The notes under the pieces: model-generated
The model's input: the letters and a program-made list of their open reading frames with translations, nothing else
Databases searched by the model: none
Told to the model about the DNA's origin: nothing
Source: Staphylococcus equorum
GTDB taxonomy: Bacteria > Bacillota > Bacilli > Staphylococcales > Staphylococcaceae
NCBI RefSeq assembly: GCF_001747895.1
Contig: NZ_LNNB01000031.1
Location: forward strand, 1-64,000
Reading direction: 5' to 3'
Length of the DNA: 64,000 bases
Translations under genes and position numbers: made by a program
Shown: positions 16,875 through 24,378 of the stretch, piece after piece
Position numbering within the stretch: the first letter of the stretch is position 1
Layout of the letters: every line of letters begins with the position of its first letter

Positions 16875-17870
16875 TTATTTTTTAAAATATTGCGTTGTTT
16901 CTCTAATAATTAACTCATTATGTAAAGCAACATTATGTAAAGTTGCATCATTTTGTATTAGCTTATGCGTGATTAAAGATAATGCTGACTCGCCTATTTC
17001 TTTAATCGGTTGTGCAACTGTTGTAAGGGAAGGAACAAGATACTTTGCAATATCTATATCATCAAACCCAATTACTGAAATATCGTGTGGCACGCGAACC
17101 CCTTTATCAGCGAGACCACGCATAATACCAATAGCCATCTCATCATTCGTTGCAAAAATAGCACTGGATTTGGATTTTATAATCTCATCGATGACTGCAA
17201 ATCCACCTTCTTTATTTAAAGGGGTTTCGATAATTATAGGCGATGGTATCTCATGCATTTCACAATATTTGATGAAACCATCTGTTCTTGCTTTCATATT
17301 ACTCGTTAAATTATAAGGTTGAATGATTGAAATGTGCGTGTGGCCGTAATCAATAAGATGTGCGGCTGCAAGTTCACCACCATTGCGTTCATTTGTTTTT
17401 ACGATATCTGTAAATCCATGGTCATCACTTTGATCTAGTACGATATAGGGAATATTATGATTTAATAAATATTGATTTAAACGAGACGGGTTCTTAATCA
17501 TCTGCGCAATAATCAGACCATCCATGCCTCGTTCGACAAGATGCATAATACCTTCTTCGATTTTATCTTCCTTTGTGGTTAAGAAGAATAGATCGACATC
17601 ATCTGGTTTATGATCATCCATAGTTTGCATCATCGTGGAAAAGAATGGATTAGTTAAATTTGGTAATAGCACACCGATTAATTTTGTATTGCTACCACGT
17701 AATTGTTGCGCATTTTTATTAGGGAAGTAGCCTAATCGCTCTTTAGCAGCAATGACTTTGTTTACTGTTTCCTCTGAAAAACGGTTACTTTTTTTATTTA
17801 AAATTTGCGAGACCGTAGTCAAAGACACGTCTGCTGCTTTAGCTACATCTTTGATAGAAACTTTTTTCAT
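16875..17870 (-). CDS. rbsR: LacI-family transcriptional repressor of the ribose operon
   Basis: 331 residues: an N-terminal LacI helix-turn-helix (VSIKDVAKAADVSLTTVSQIL, with the hinge helix near residue 55, NAQQLRG) and a periplasmic-binding-like sensor domain. It stands directly upstream of rbsUDK in the same direction and the operators fit a LacI protein. It should bind the palindromes at 16711-16728 and 17982-17991 and respond to ribose or ribose-5-phosphate (family knowledge). AAGGAG precedes the ATG. Confidence 0.92.
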   Translation of the reverse strand: MKKVSIKDVAKAADVSLTTVSQILNKKSNRFSEETVNKVIAAKERLGYFPNKNAQQLRGSNTKLIGVLLPNLTNPFFSTMMQTMDDHKPDDVDLFFLTTKEDKIEEGIMHLVERGMDGLIIAQMIKNPSRLNQYLLNHNIPYIVLDQSDDHGFTDIVKTNERNGGELAAAHLIDYGHTHISIIQPYNLTSNMKARTDGFIKYCEMHEIPSPIIIETPLNKEGGFAVIDEIIKSKSSAIFATNDEMAIGIMRGLADKGVRVPHDISVIGFDDIDIAKYLVPSLTTVAQPIKEIGESALSLITHKLIQNDATLHNVALHNELIIRETTQYFKK

Positions 17871-18152
17871 CCAAGTTCACTCCTTATACAATCTATCCAT
17901 TTAATATAATAAGTAATATTTTTATTAATTATAGCGTACCATGTACAAAGTAAAATGTATCAATTTCTTATTAATAAAATGAAAACGTTTTATATTTTGA
18001 GAGGAATTTTTCAAAAAGTGAAGAAAAGATAGGAGTGAGGCAGAGCGTGTAGTAAAATATTTTTACAGACAAGTTGGAATAAAGGTGGCTAATCTCATTG
18101 AAAATGGGGTGATGCCTATGGTTTTGGTCTCTACTTCAAGAAAGGATAGAAA

Positions 18153-18230
18153 ATGACTGATTATGAAATCATAATGGTTGTGTTAACAATCATTGGACTC
18201 ATATTAGTTTGTAATAGCCAAAAAAAATAA
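18153..18230 (+). CDS. Type I toxin peptide (holin-like toxin / SprG type), copy 1
   Basis: A 25-residue peptide beginning MTDYEIIMVV, with one hydrophobic segment (LTIIGLILVC) and a lysine end (NSQKK). This is the pattern of the Hol-Tox/SprG family of membrane-acting type I toxins. AAGGATAG lies before the ATG. A 14-codon open frame (18112-18156, starting MPMVLVS) ends in ATGA overlapping the toxin start, so translation may be coupled. An antisense RNA promoter faces it from downstream. The family call rests on size, sequence pattern and arrangement, not on a search. Confidence 0.8.
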   Translation: MTDYEIIMVVLTIIGLILVCNSQKK

Positions 18231-18373
18231 CGTTCCAACTTTAGGCAGATAAATGTTGGGACGTTGTTTTCACTTTGTCTAGCCACCGTCTTTTTAACGG
18301 GTCTGTGAGGGAGGTATGTTAGCGCATATCTCCTTCTTAATTTTAATATAACAACGGTTAATTCATAAGTCAA
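18225..18373 (-). ncRNA. Antisense RNA antitoxin, copy 1 (SprF/RatA-like), with promoter
   Basis: On the minus strand TTGACT (complement of 18368-18373), a 17-base spacer and TATATT (complement of 18345-18350) make a strong promoter. The RNA would begin near 18338, carry the motif ACCTCCCTCACAGACC followed by CGTTAAAAAGACGG, and end at the hairpin 18231-18263 with an eight-T run. That hairpin is shared with the toxin transcript, so the two RNAs overlap at their 3' ends. Length is about 110-115 bases. Confidence 0.78.
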
Positions 18374-18599
18374 AAGATTTTATTATATTTTTAAAAGCTT
18401 ACATAGAGACGTTTTAAGACTTCATTAGAATGATTCATATAGGGATAGTTAAATTTTTCAAAAAGTGAAGAAAAGATAGGAGTGAAGCAGTTCATGTAGT
18501 AAAATATTTTTACAGACAAGTTGGAATAAAGGTGGCTAATCTCATAAAAAATGGGGTGATGCCTATGATTTTGGTCTCTCCTCCTAGAAAGGATAGAAG

Positions 18600-18677
18600 A
18601 TGACTGATTATGAAATCATAATGGTTGTGTTAACAATCATTGGACTCATATTAGTTTGTAATAGCCAAAAAAAATAA
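18600..18677 (+). CDS. Type I toxin peptide, copy 2
   Basis: The 25-residue peptide is identical in amino acid sequence to copy 1, and the coding DNA is also the same. The leader frame (18559-18603, MPMILVS...) again overlaps the start codon as ATGA, but has different codons in its second half, while frame and overlap are kept. This supports real translation of the leader in both copies. Confidence 0.8.
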   Translation: MTDYEIIMVVLTIIGLILVCNSQKK

Positions 18678-18809
18678 CCTTCCAACTTTGGACAAGTTAA
18701 GGTTATTTTAACCAAAAGCCACCGTCTTTTTAACGGGTCTGTGAGGGAGGTATGTTCACGCATATCTCCTTCTTAATTTTAATATAACAACAGTTAATTC
18801 ATAAGTCAA
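18670..18809 (-). ncRNA. Antisense RNA antitoxin, copy 2, with promoter
   Basis: Promoter TTGACT (complement of 18804-18809), 17 bases, TATATT (complement of 18781-18786). The RNA should start near 18774 and end at the hairpin near 18674-18703 (TAACCTT...AAGGTTA). The central antisense body is nearly identical to copy 1, but the terminator stem and loop are different. That could give each antisense RNA preference for its own toxin mRNA. Confidence 0.76.
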
Positions 18810-18908
18810 AAGATTTTATTATATATTTTAATTCCTACATGGAGGCTTTTGTAGAGGGACTAGAGCCTTTAAAACGCTATTTTATTTTTACTCATAAAAA
18901 GGGGGTAA

Positions 18909-18986
18909 ATGACTGACTATGAAATCATAAAGGTTGTGTTAACAATCATTGGACTCATATTAGTTTGTAATAGCCAAAAAAAATAA
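18909..18986 (+). CDS. Type I toxin peptide, copy 3 (Met8 to Lys variant, no leader)
   Basis: A 25-residue peptide identical to copies 1 and 2 except for lysine at residue 8 (MTDYEIIKVV), which puts a charge at the start of the membrane segment. AAAAAGGGGGTAA is a stronger ribosome site than in the other copies. The long conserved 5' leader and its small overlapping frame are absent. It could be an altered or decaying toxin, or one with different control. Confidence 0.74.
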   Translation: MTDYEIIKVVLTIIGLILVCNSQKK

Positions 18987-19132
18987 CGTTCCAACTTTAG
19001 GCTAATAAATGTTGGAACATTATTTTGACATTAATTAAAAAGCCACCGTATTTTAACGGGTCTGTGAGTGAGGTATGTTCACGCATATCTCCTTCTTAAT
19101 TTTAATATAACAACAGTTAATTCATAAGTCAA
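18980..19132 (-). ncRNA. Antisense RNA antitoxin, copy 3, with promoter
   Basis: Promoter TTGACT (complement of 19127-19132), 17 bases, TATATT (complement of 19104-19109). The RNA should start near 19097 and end at the hairpin CGTTCCAAC...GTTGGAACAT behind the toxin stop. The CCCGTTAAAATACGG stem keeps pairing although one T of the loop side has changed. Confidence 0.75.
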
Positions 19133-19354
19133 AAGATTTTAGTGAGTGACGTTTCAATGGTGTTACAGTAGTTTTTAAAGAGAGAATGTAGTATAAAATA
19201 CGACGTTTAAATAAGTACGTAAATGCTTAAGATTATGTGATGAATTTAGCGTTGAAATTCAATTTTTCTTAAAATTTGATTCATTGAATAAATATGACGT
19301 ATGCTATAATATGCGGTATTAAGACAAATTGGTGAGACTAGGAGATTTTCGATT

Positions 19355-20434
19355 ATGAATAAGCCAAAATATCAAATTGTAGCGGACGAAATTAAAGAAA
19401 AAATAATTAACAAAAGCTATCAAGTTGGAATGCTCTTACCTACAGAAAAGCAATTTCAGGATAGATATAATTTAAGTCGCTATACAATCAGACAAGCAAT
19501 GGATTTATTAGTCAAAGAAGGATACATTAAAAAGAAAAAAGGTTCTGGATCATATGTGAGTTACAATTACTTAAATACAAATCAGAACAATGAAACTAAA
19601 AAAATAGGCGTAATCGTGACTTACTTATCGGATTATATTTTCCCGAGTATTATTCGAGGCATTGAGAATGTATTAAAAAAACATGGCTATTCTTTAATAT
19701 TAGCAAGTACGAATAATAATCATGAGGAAGAACGTAAATGTTTAGAGATGATGCTGAATCAAGGTGTGACGGGACTTATTATAGAACCTACTAAGAGTAA
19801 TGTCTATAACCCGAACTTGTCCTATTATTCATTATTCAAACAGCGAGATATTCCGATTTTAATGATTAATGCTAAGTATGATGAGTTGAATTTACCTTAT
19901 ATCGCAATCGATGATGTGAAATCTGGCTATTTAGCAACAAAATATTTAATAGATCAAGGACATGAAAATATTGCTTTAATCACAAAAATAGACGATAACC
20001 AAGGTAAATTAAGAATGAAGGGTTATTTTAATGCTTTTGAAAGTAATCATATTCTTTTTAAAGGTGAACATATTTATACATTCGATACCGAAAGTAAGCC
20101 ACAAGTCATCGAACAAATTGTTCAGCATGTTTGTGATAAAAAGATTAATATCACTGGCTTAGTTTGTTATAACGATGAAATTGCTTACGAGGTTATCCAA
20201 AGATTGAAACAGCGAAACGTGCAGATACCAAGCGATTTATCTGTGGTTGGCGAAGATAACTCAGTACTAAGTAAATTGAGTGAGATGGATTTGACTACAA
20301 CGTCACATCCCCAAGAATTACTTGGTAGAAAAGCAGCAGAATGGATGATTAACGCGATAGATACAGAAAAAAACCAAACGTCACAACTTATCGATACATA
20401 TATTATCGAACGTAATTCTGTAAAAAAAATATAA
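19355..20434 (+). CDS. araR: Arabinose-operon repressor AraR (GntR DNA-binding / LacI sensor type)
   Basis: 359 residues: a winged helix of the GntR type at the N-terminus (residues 1-70, with LPTEKQFQDRYNLSRYTIRQAMDLL) fused to a LacI/periplasmic-binding effector domain. This is the AraR architecture. Its position before araBDAE and the repeated ACATGTACGGACA sites between them support the role. L-arabinose is the expected inducer. AGGAGATTTTCG precedes the ATG; TATAAT at 19305-19310 is a plausible -10. The upstream region up to 19140 holds the toxin array. Confidence 0.93.
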   Translation: MNKPKYQIVADEIKEKIINKSYQVGMLLPTEKQFQDRYNLSRYTIRQAMDLLVKEGYIKKKKGSGSYVSYNYLNTNQNNETKKIGVIVTYLSDYIFPSIIRGIENVLKKHGYSLILASTNNNHEEERKCLEMMLNQGVTGLIIEPTKSNVYNPNLSYYSLFKQRDIPILMINAKYDELNLPYIAIDDVKSGYLATKYLIDQGHENIALITKIDDNQGKLRMKGYFNAFESNHILFKGEHIYTFDTESKPQVIEQIVQHVCDKKINITGLVCYNDEIAYEVIQRLKQRNVQIPSDLSVVGEDNSVLSKLSEMDLTTTSHPQELLGRKAAEWMINAIDTEKNQTSQLIDTYIIERNSVKKI

Positions 20435-20439
20435 AAGCA

Positions 20440-20476
20440 GGCTCAAATCAATCACGCTATTGGTTTGAGTCTTTTT
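20440..20476 (+). terminator. Terminator of araR
   Basis: GACTCAAACC / GGCTCAAATC-type stem (20440-20476) followed by a T tract, between araR and the araB promoter. Confidence 0.75.
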
Positions 20477-20486
20477 ATTCCTAGAA

Positions 20487-20561
20487 ACATGTACGGACAC
20501 AAAATAATAAATGTTGACATGTACGGACAAATATTATAAAGTATACTTGAAAACGGTTTCA
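20487..20561 (+). promoter_or_regulatory. araBDAE promoter with two AraR half-operators and a perfect cre
   Basis: ACATGTACGGACA occurs at 20487-20499 and 20517-20529, 30 bases apart (about three helical turns). The second overlaps the -35 TTGACA (20514-20519). A -10-like element lies at 20535-20542. TGAAAACGGTTTCA (20548-20561) is an exact match to the cre consensus and lies at or just after the start of transcription, so CcpA could block elongation. Confidence 0.82.
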
Positions 20562-20576
20562 ATAGGAGTGTTGGAA

Positions 20577-22175
20577 ATGGATGGTTTGAAGAAAGCATTA
20601 AGTAGTGAAGATATATCGATTGGTATTGAACTTGGTTCTACAAGAATTAAAACCGTAGCAATTGATCAGCATTTGAATACAGTAGCATCTGGACATTTTG
20701 AATGGGAAAACCAATTCGTAGATGGATATTGGACATATTCAATTAATGATATCTGGGTCGGTTTACAGAAAAGTTATAATGCAATGACAACAGAAATGAA
20801 AGAAAAACATAATTTAACATTAAAACAAGTGAAGTCGATTGGTATCAGCGGTATGATGCATGGTTATCTAGCGTTTGATCATAATGAAGATTTACTTGTA
20901 CCATTTAGAACTTGGAGAAATGGTAATACAGCAAAGGCAGCTACGTTACTTAGCGAAGCGTTTCAATTTAATATTCCAGAACGTTGGAGTATTGCGCATG
21001 TATATCAAGCCATATTAGATAAAGAAGCCCATGTGAATCAAATTGAATATTTAACAACGTTAGCTGGATATGTACATTGGTACTTAACTGGTGAAAAAGT
21101 TGTCGGTATTGGCGAGGCTTCAGGCATGTTCCCAATAGATGTTAACAACAAAACGTATAGGTCAGATTTATTAAATAAAGCCAATGACTTATTTGAAAGT
21201 AAAGGATTTGCAAAGTCAGTAGAAACTATATTACCTGAAATTAAATTGGCAGGTGAAAATGGTGGTCGTCTTACAAGTGATGGTGCAACATTATTAGATC
21301 CTTCAGGAAATCTTGAAGCTGGTAGCGTGATGTGCCCTCCAGAAGGTGATGCTGGTACTGGTATGGTAGCAACGAATACAGTAGCGCAGAATACAGGTAA
21401 TATATCAGCCGGTACTAGTGCGTTTGCAATGGTTGTATTATCTGATGCATTAAAAGGTATGTACCCGGAAATTGATGTAGTAACAACGCCCGATGGTAGT
21501 GAAGTAGCAATGATTCACACCAATAACTGTACTTCTGATATTAATGATTGGATGAACATATTTGGCGAAGTATTAAGTGTCGTGGGTGTTGATTTTTCAT
21601 CAGATGAGTTGTACGGACAAATATTCGAGCGTTCATTGGAAAGTGATGACAACATTGGTGGCTTACTTTCATACAACTATGTTTCAGGCGAAAACATCAC
21701 AGACGTAGAGACAGGTTATCCATTATTTGTACGTGAACCAAACTATAATTTCAATTTAGCTAATTTTATGAAAATGCATTTATATAGTGCGTTCAGTACT
21801 TTAAAAATTGGAATGGATTTATTGAAAAATAATGAATCGATTAACATAGATAAATTAATAGCACATGGCGGTATTTTTAAAACGAAAGGTGTCGCACAGC
21901 AAGTATTATCATCAGCACTTGAAAATAAAATTACCGTAATGGATACGGCAAGTGAAGGTGGCGCGTGGGGTGTCAGTGTTTTAGCTTACTATAGCGCACA
22001 AGAATCTCAAAAACCTTTAGCTACATTTTTAAATGAAGTTGTATTTTTAAACACAGAAGAAGTAACTGTGGAACCAGCAGAACAAGAAGTGATTAACTTT
22101 AATAACTATGTAGAAAAAGTTAAAAAAGGTTTACCTATAGAACAATCGATAGTTAAGTATTTAGGAGGCAAATAA
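20577..22175 (+). CDS. araB: L-ribulokinase
   Basis: 532 residues of the FGGY carbohydrate kinase family. It has the N-terminal phosphate-binding segment GIELGSTRIKT, the central GISGMMHG, and the C-terminal AHGGIFKTKGVAQQ block (equivalent to GG..K). It phosphorylates L-ribulose to L-ribulose-5-phosphate. The ATG at 20577 follows AGGAGTGTTGGAA; an upstream in-frame start at 20511 lies inside the promoter and is rejected. One base separates its stop from araD. Confidence 0.93.
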   Translation: MDGLKKALSSEDISIGIELGSTRIKTVAIDQHLNTVASGHFEWENQFVDGYWTYSINDIWVGLQKSYNAMTTEMKEKHNLTLKQVKSIGISGMMHGYLAFDHNEDLLVPFRTWRNGNTAKAATLLSEAFQFNIPERWSIAHVYQAILDKEAHVNQIEYLTTLAGYVHWYLTGEKVVGIGEASGMFPIDVNNKTYRSDLLNKANDLFESKGFAKSVETILPEIKLAGENGGRLTSDGATLLDPSGNLEAGSVMCPPEGDAGTGMVATNTVAQNTGNISAGTSAFAMVVLSDALKGMYPEIDVVTTPDGSEVAMIHTNNCTSDINDWMNIFGEVLSVVGVDFSSDELYGQIFERSLESDDNIGGLLSYNYVSGENITDVETGYPLFVREPNYNFNLANFMKMHLYSAFSTLKIGMDLLKNNESINIDKLIAHGGIFKTKGVAQQVLSSALENKITVMDTASEGGAWGVSVLAYYSAQESQKPLATFLNEVVFLNTEEVTVEPAEQEVINFNNYVEKVKKGLPIEQSIVKYLGGK

Positions 22176-22176
22176 C

Positions 22177-22872
22177 ATGTTAGAAGCGTTAAAAGCTGAA
22201 GTTTATAAAGCAAATTTAGAGTTGCCAAACCGAGGATTGATTAAATATACATGGGGTAACGTGAGTGCCTTTGATGCAGAATCACAATTATTTGTTATAA
22301 AGCCGAGTGGCGTAGATTACGATGTCATGAAACCAGAAGATATGGTGGTTTGTAATTTAGATTGTGAAGTGGTTGAAGGAGATTTAAAACCTTCTTCAGA
22401 CATGCCAACGCATGCTGTCCTTTATAAAGAATTTGGTGATATTGGCAGTGTCGTACATACGCATTCACCATGGGCAACAACGTGGGCGCAATCAGGATTA
22501 AACGTGCCAGCTATGGGAACAACACATGCTGATACATTCTACGGCGAAATTCCGTGTGCTAGATTTTTAACGACTGAAGAAATCAATAAAGATTATGAGT
22601 ATGAAACAGGCAATGTCATTGTTGAAACATTTAAAGAAAAAAATATTAACCCACATGAAGTACCTGCAGTATTATTGCATGGTCATGCACCATTTATTTG
22701 GGGAGATAATTGCGAAAAAGCTGTGATGAACGCAGTAGTGTTAGAAGAAGTATGTAAGATGAATATCTTCACAAGACAATTAAATCCATTCGCTGAAACA
22801 TTACCTAAAGCAGTACTTGATAAACACTTTGAAAGAAAACACGGCGCTAATGCCTATTACGGACAAAACTAA
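22177..22872 (+). CDS. araD: L-ribulose-5-phosphate 4-epimerase
   Basis: 231 residues of the class II aldolase/epimerase family. It has the zinc ligands in VVHTHSPWATTWAQ and the later LLHGHAPF, the phosphate-binding GNVSA and KPSG, and the AraD tail. It turns L-ribulose-5-phosphate into D-xylulose-5-phosphate. AGGAGGCAAATAAC precedes the ATG; the gene almost touches araB and lies 12 bases before araA. Confidence 0.95.
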   Translation: MLEALKAEVYKANLELPNRGLIKYTWGNVSAFDAESQLFVIKPSGVDYDVMKPEDMVVCNLDCEVVEGDLKPSSDMPTHAVLYKEFGDIGSVVHTHSPWATTWAQSGLNVPAMGTTHADTFYGEIPCARFLTTEEINKDYEYETGNVIVETFKEKNINPHEVPAVLLHGHAPFIWGDNCEKAVMNAVVLEEVCKMNIFTRQLNPFAETLPKAVLDKHFERKHGANAYYGQN

Positions 22873-22884
22873 GGAGGAAATAAA

Positions 22885-24306
22885 ATGGCTACAACAAAAA
22901 AATTCTGGTTTGTGATTGGATCACAAGAACTCTATGGTGATGATGCACTCGCACAAGTTAAACAAAATGCACAAAATATTACGGACGAATTAAACGCGCA
23001 GGCACAATTACCGTTTGAAATTGAATTACAAACGAAATTAGCAATTTCTGCAGATGTTATTACAGATATTATGAAAGAAGCGAATTATCGTGATGATATT
23101 TTAGGCGTTATTACATGGATGCATACATTTTCACCAGCGAAAATGTGGATTAGAGGTACTAAATTATTACAAAAACCATTGTTACATTTAGCAACTCAAT
23201 ACAACAATGATATTTCATGGGAAAACATTGATATGGATTATATGAATTTACATCAATCAGCGCATGGAGATAGAGAATACGGTTATATTAACCGCCGTCT
23301 TAATAAGAAAAATGAAATCATTTTTGGACATTGGAAAGATGAAAGTGTACAAAAACAATTAAGCGAATGGATGGTTGTAGCCAATGCTTATAATGAAAGC
23401 TTTAACTTAAAAGTTGCAAGATTTGGTGACAACATGCGTAATGTAGCTGTTACTGAAGGGGATAAAATCGAAGCACAAATCCAATACGGTTGGACTGTAG
23501 ATTATTTTGGTATAGGTGATTTAGTAGAATATGTGAATCAAGTAACAGATTCTGAAGTAGATCAATTATTTAAATCATATGAAGATTTATATGACTTTGA
23601 TTACAGAGCGTACAGTGAAGACGCATTTAATGCTTCTGTTAAAGAACAAATCAAATATGAAATTGCGATTAAACGCTTTTTAGATGACGGTGGATATACT
23701 GCTTTTACTTCTAACTTTGAAGATTTACATGGCATGAAACAATTACCAGGTTTAGCAGTACAAAGACTTAACGAACAAGGTTACGGCTTTGCAGGTGAAG
23801 GCGATTGGAAGACTGCTGCTTTAGACCGCTTACTTAAAATTGCTGCAGAAAATGAAGCAACAGGGTTCATGGAAGATTACACGTACGACTTAAGAAGTCA
23901 TCAATCACATATTCTAGGTGCACATATGTTGGAAGTTGATCCAACACTAGCAAATACGAAACCTAAAATCGTTGTAAATCCCCTAGGTATAGGTGGTAAA
24001 GAAGATCCAGCAAGATTAGTATTCGATGGAAAAGCAGGCGACGGCGTAGTTGTCACAATGATGGATCTTGGTACACACTTCAAGTTTATTGTGAATGAAA
24101 TTACTGCTAAACAATTAGATGAACCTGCACCTAACTTACCAGTAGCTAGAGTGTTATGGGATGTTAAACCATCATTAGAACAAGGCGTGAAACGTTGGAT
24201 TGAAGAAGGCGGCGGTCATCACACAGTACTGTCACTTAAATTGAATACATCGCAAATAGAAATATTATTAAACATGTTTGATTCAGAATATACATTAATA
24301 AATTAA
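22885..24306 (+). CDS. araA: L-arabinose isomerase
   Basis: 473 residues, the normal AraA length. It has the N-terminal FWFVIGSQELYG signature, WMHTFSPAKMWI, the metal-binding residues in GEGDWKTAALDRL (Glu) and GAHMLEVDP, and the C-terminal WIEEGGGHHTVLS with its histidines. It converts L-arabinose to L-ribulose. AAGGAGGAAATAAA precedes the ATG. Confidence 0.96.
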   Translation: MATTKKFWFVIGSQELYGDDALAQVKQNAQNITDELNAQAQLPFEIELQTKLAISADVITDIMKEANYRDDILGVITWMHTFSPAKMWIRGTKLLQKPLLHLATQYNNDISWENIDMDYMNLHQSAHGDREYGYINRRLNKKNEIIFGHWKDESVQKQLSEWMVVANAYNESFNLKVARFGDNMRNVAVTEGDKIEAQIQYGWTVDYFGIGDLVEYVNQVTDSEVDQLFKSYEDLYDFDYRAYSEDAFNASVKEQIKYEIAIKRFLDDGGYTAFTSNFEDLHGMKQLPGLAVQRLNEQGYGFAGEGDWKTAALDRLLKIAAENEATGFMEDYTYDLRSHQSHILGAHMLEVDPTLANTKPKIVVNPLGIGGKEDPARLVFDGKAGDGVVVTMMDLGTHFKFIVNEITAKQLDEPAPNLPVARVLWDVKPSLEQGVKRWIEEGGGHHTVLSLKLNTSQIEILLNMFDSEYTLIN

Positions 24307-24378
24307 ATTACAGTAGATTTGTCGTTAATCAAATGACGTAATGTAAGGCATATTTTGTTTTAAAAAAGGGTGAATGGG

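Larger units (their letters stand above)
18007..19140. repeat. Three tandem copies of a type I toxin / antisense RNA module
   Basis: Unit 1 (about 18007-18393) and unit 2 (about 18454-18829) are near-identical over leader, peptide, terminator and antisense promoter. Unit 3 (about 18900-19140) keeps the peptide, terminator and antisense RNA but has lost the upstream leader. The copies differ mainly in the loop of the shared terminator and in short linkers. The array fills the 1.48-kb space between rbsR and araR. No transposase, integrase or direct target repeat is seen. Confidence 0.88.

Noticed and set aside
16870..17316. 148-codon open frame opposite rbsR
   Set aside because: It overlaps the conserved LacI sensor domain entirely and its residues show no recognisable family.
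18007..19140. CRISPR array or insertion-sequence remnant
   Set aside because: The units are about 370 bases long with promoter, peptide and terminator in each; there are no short regular repeats with spacers, no transposase and no terminal inverted repeats.
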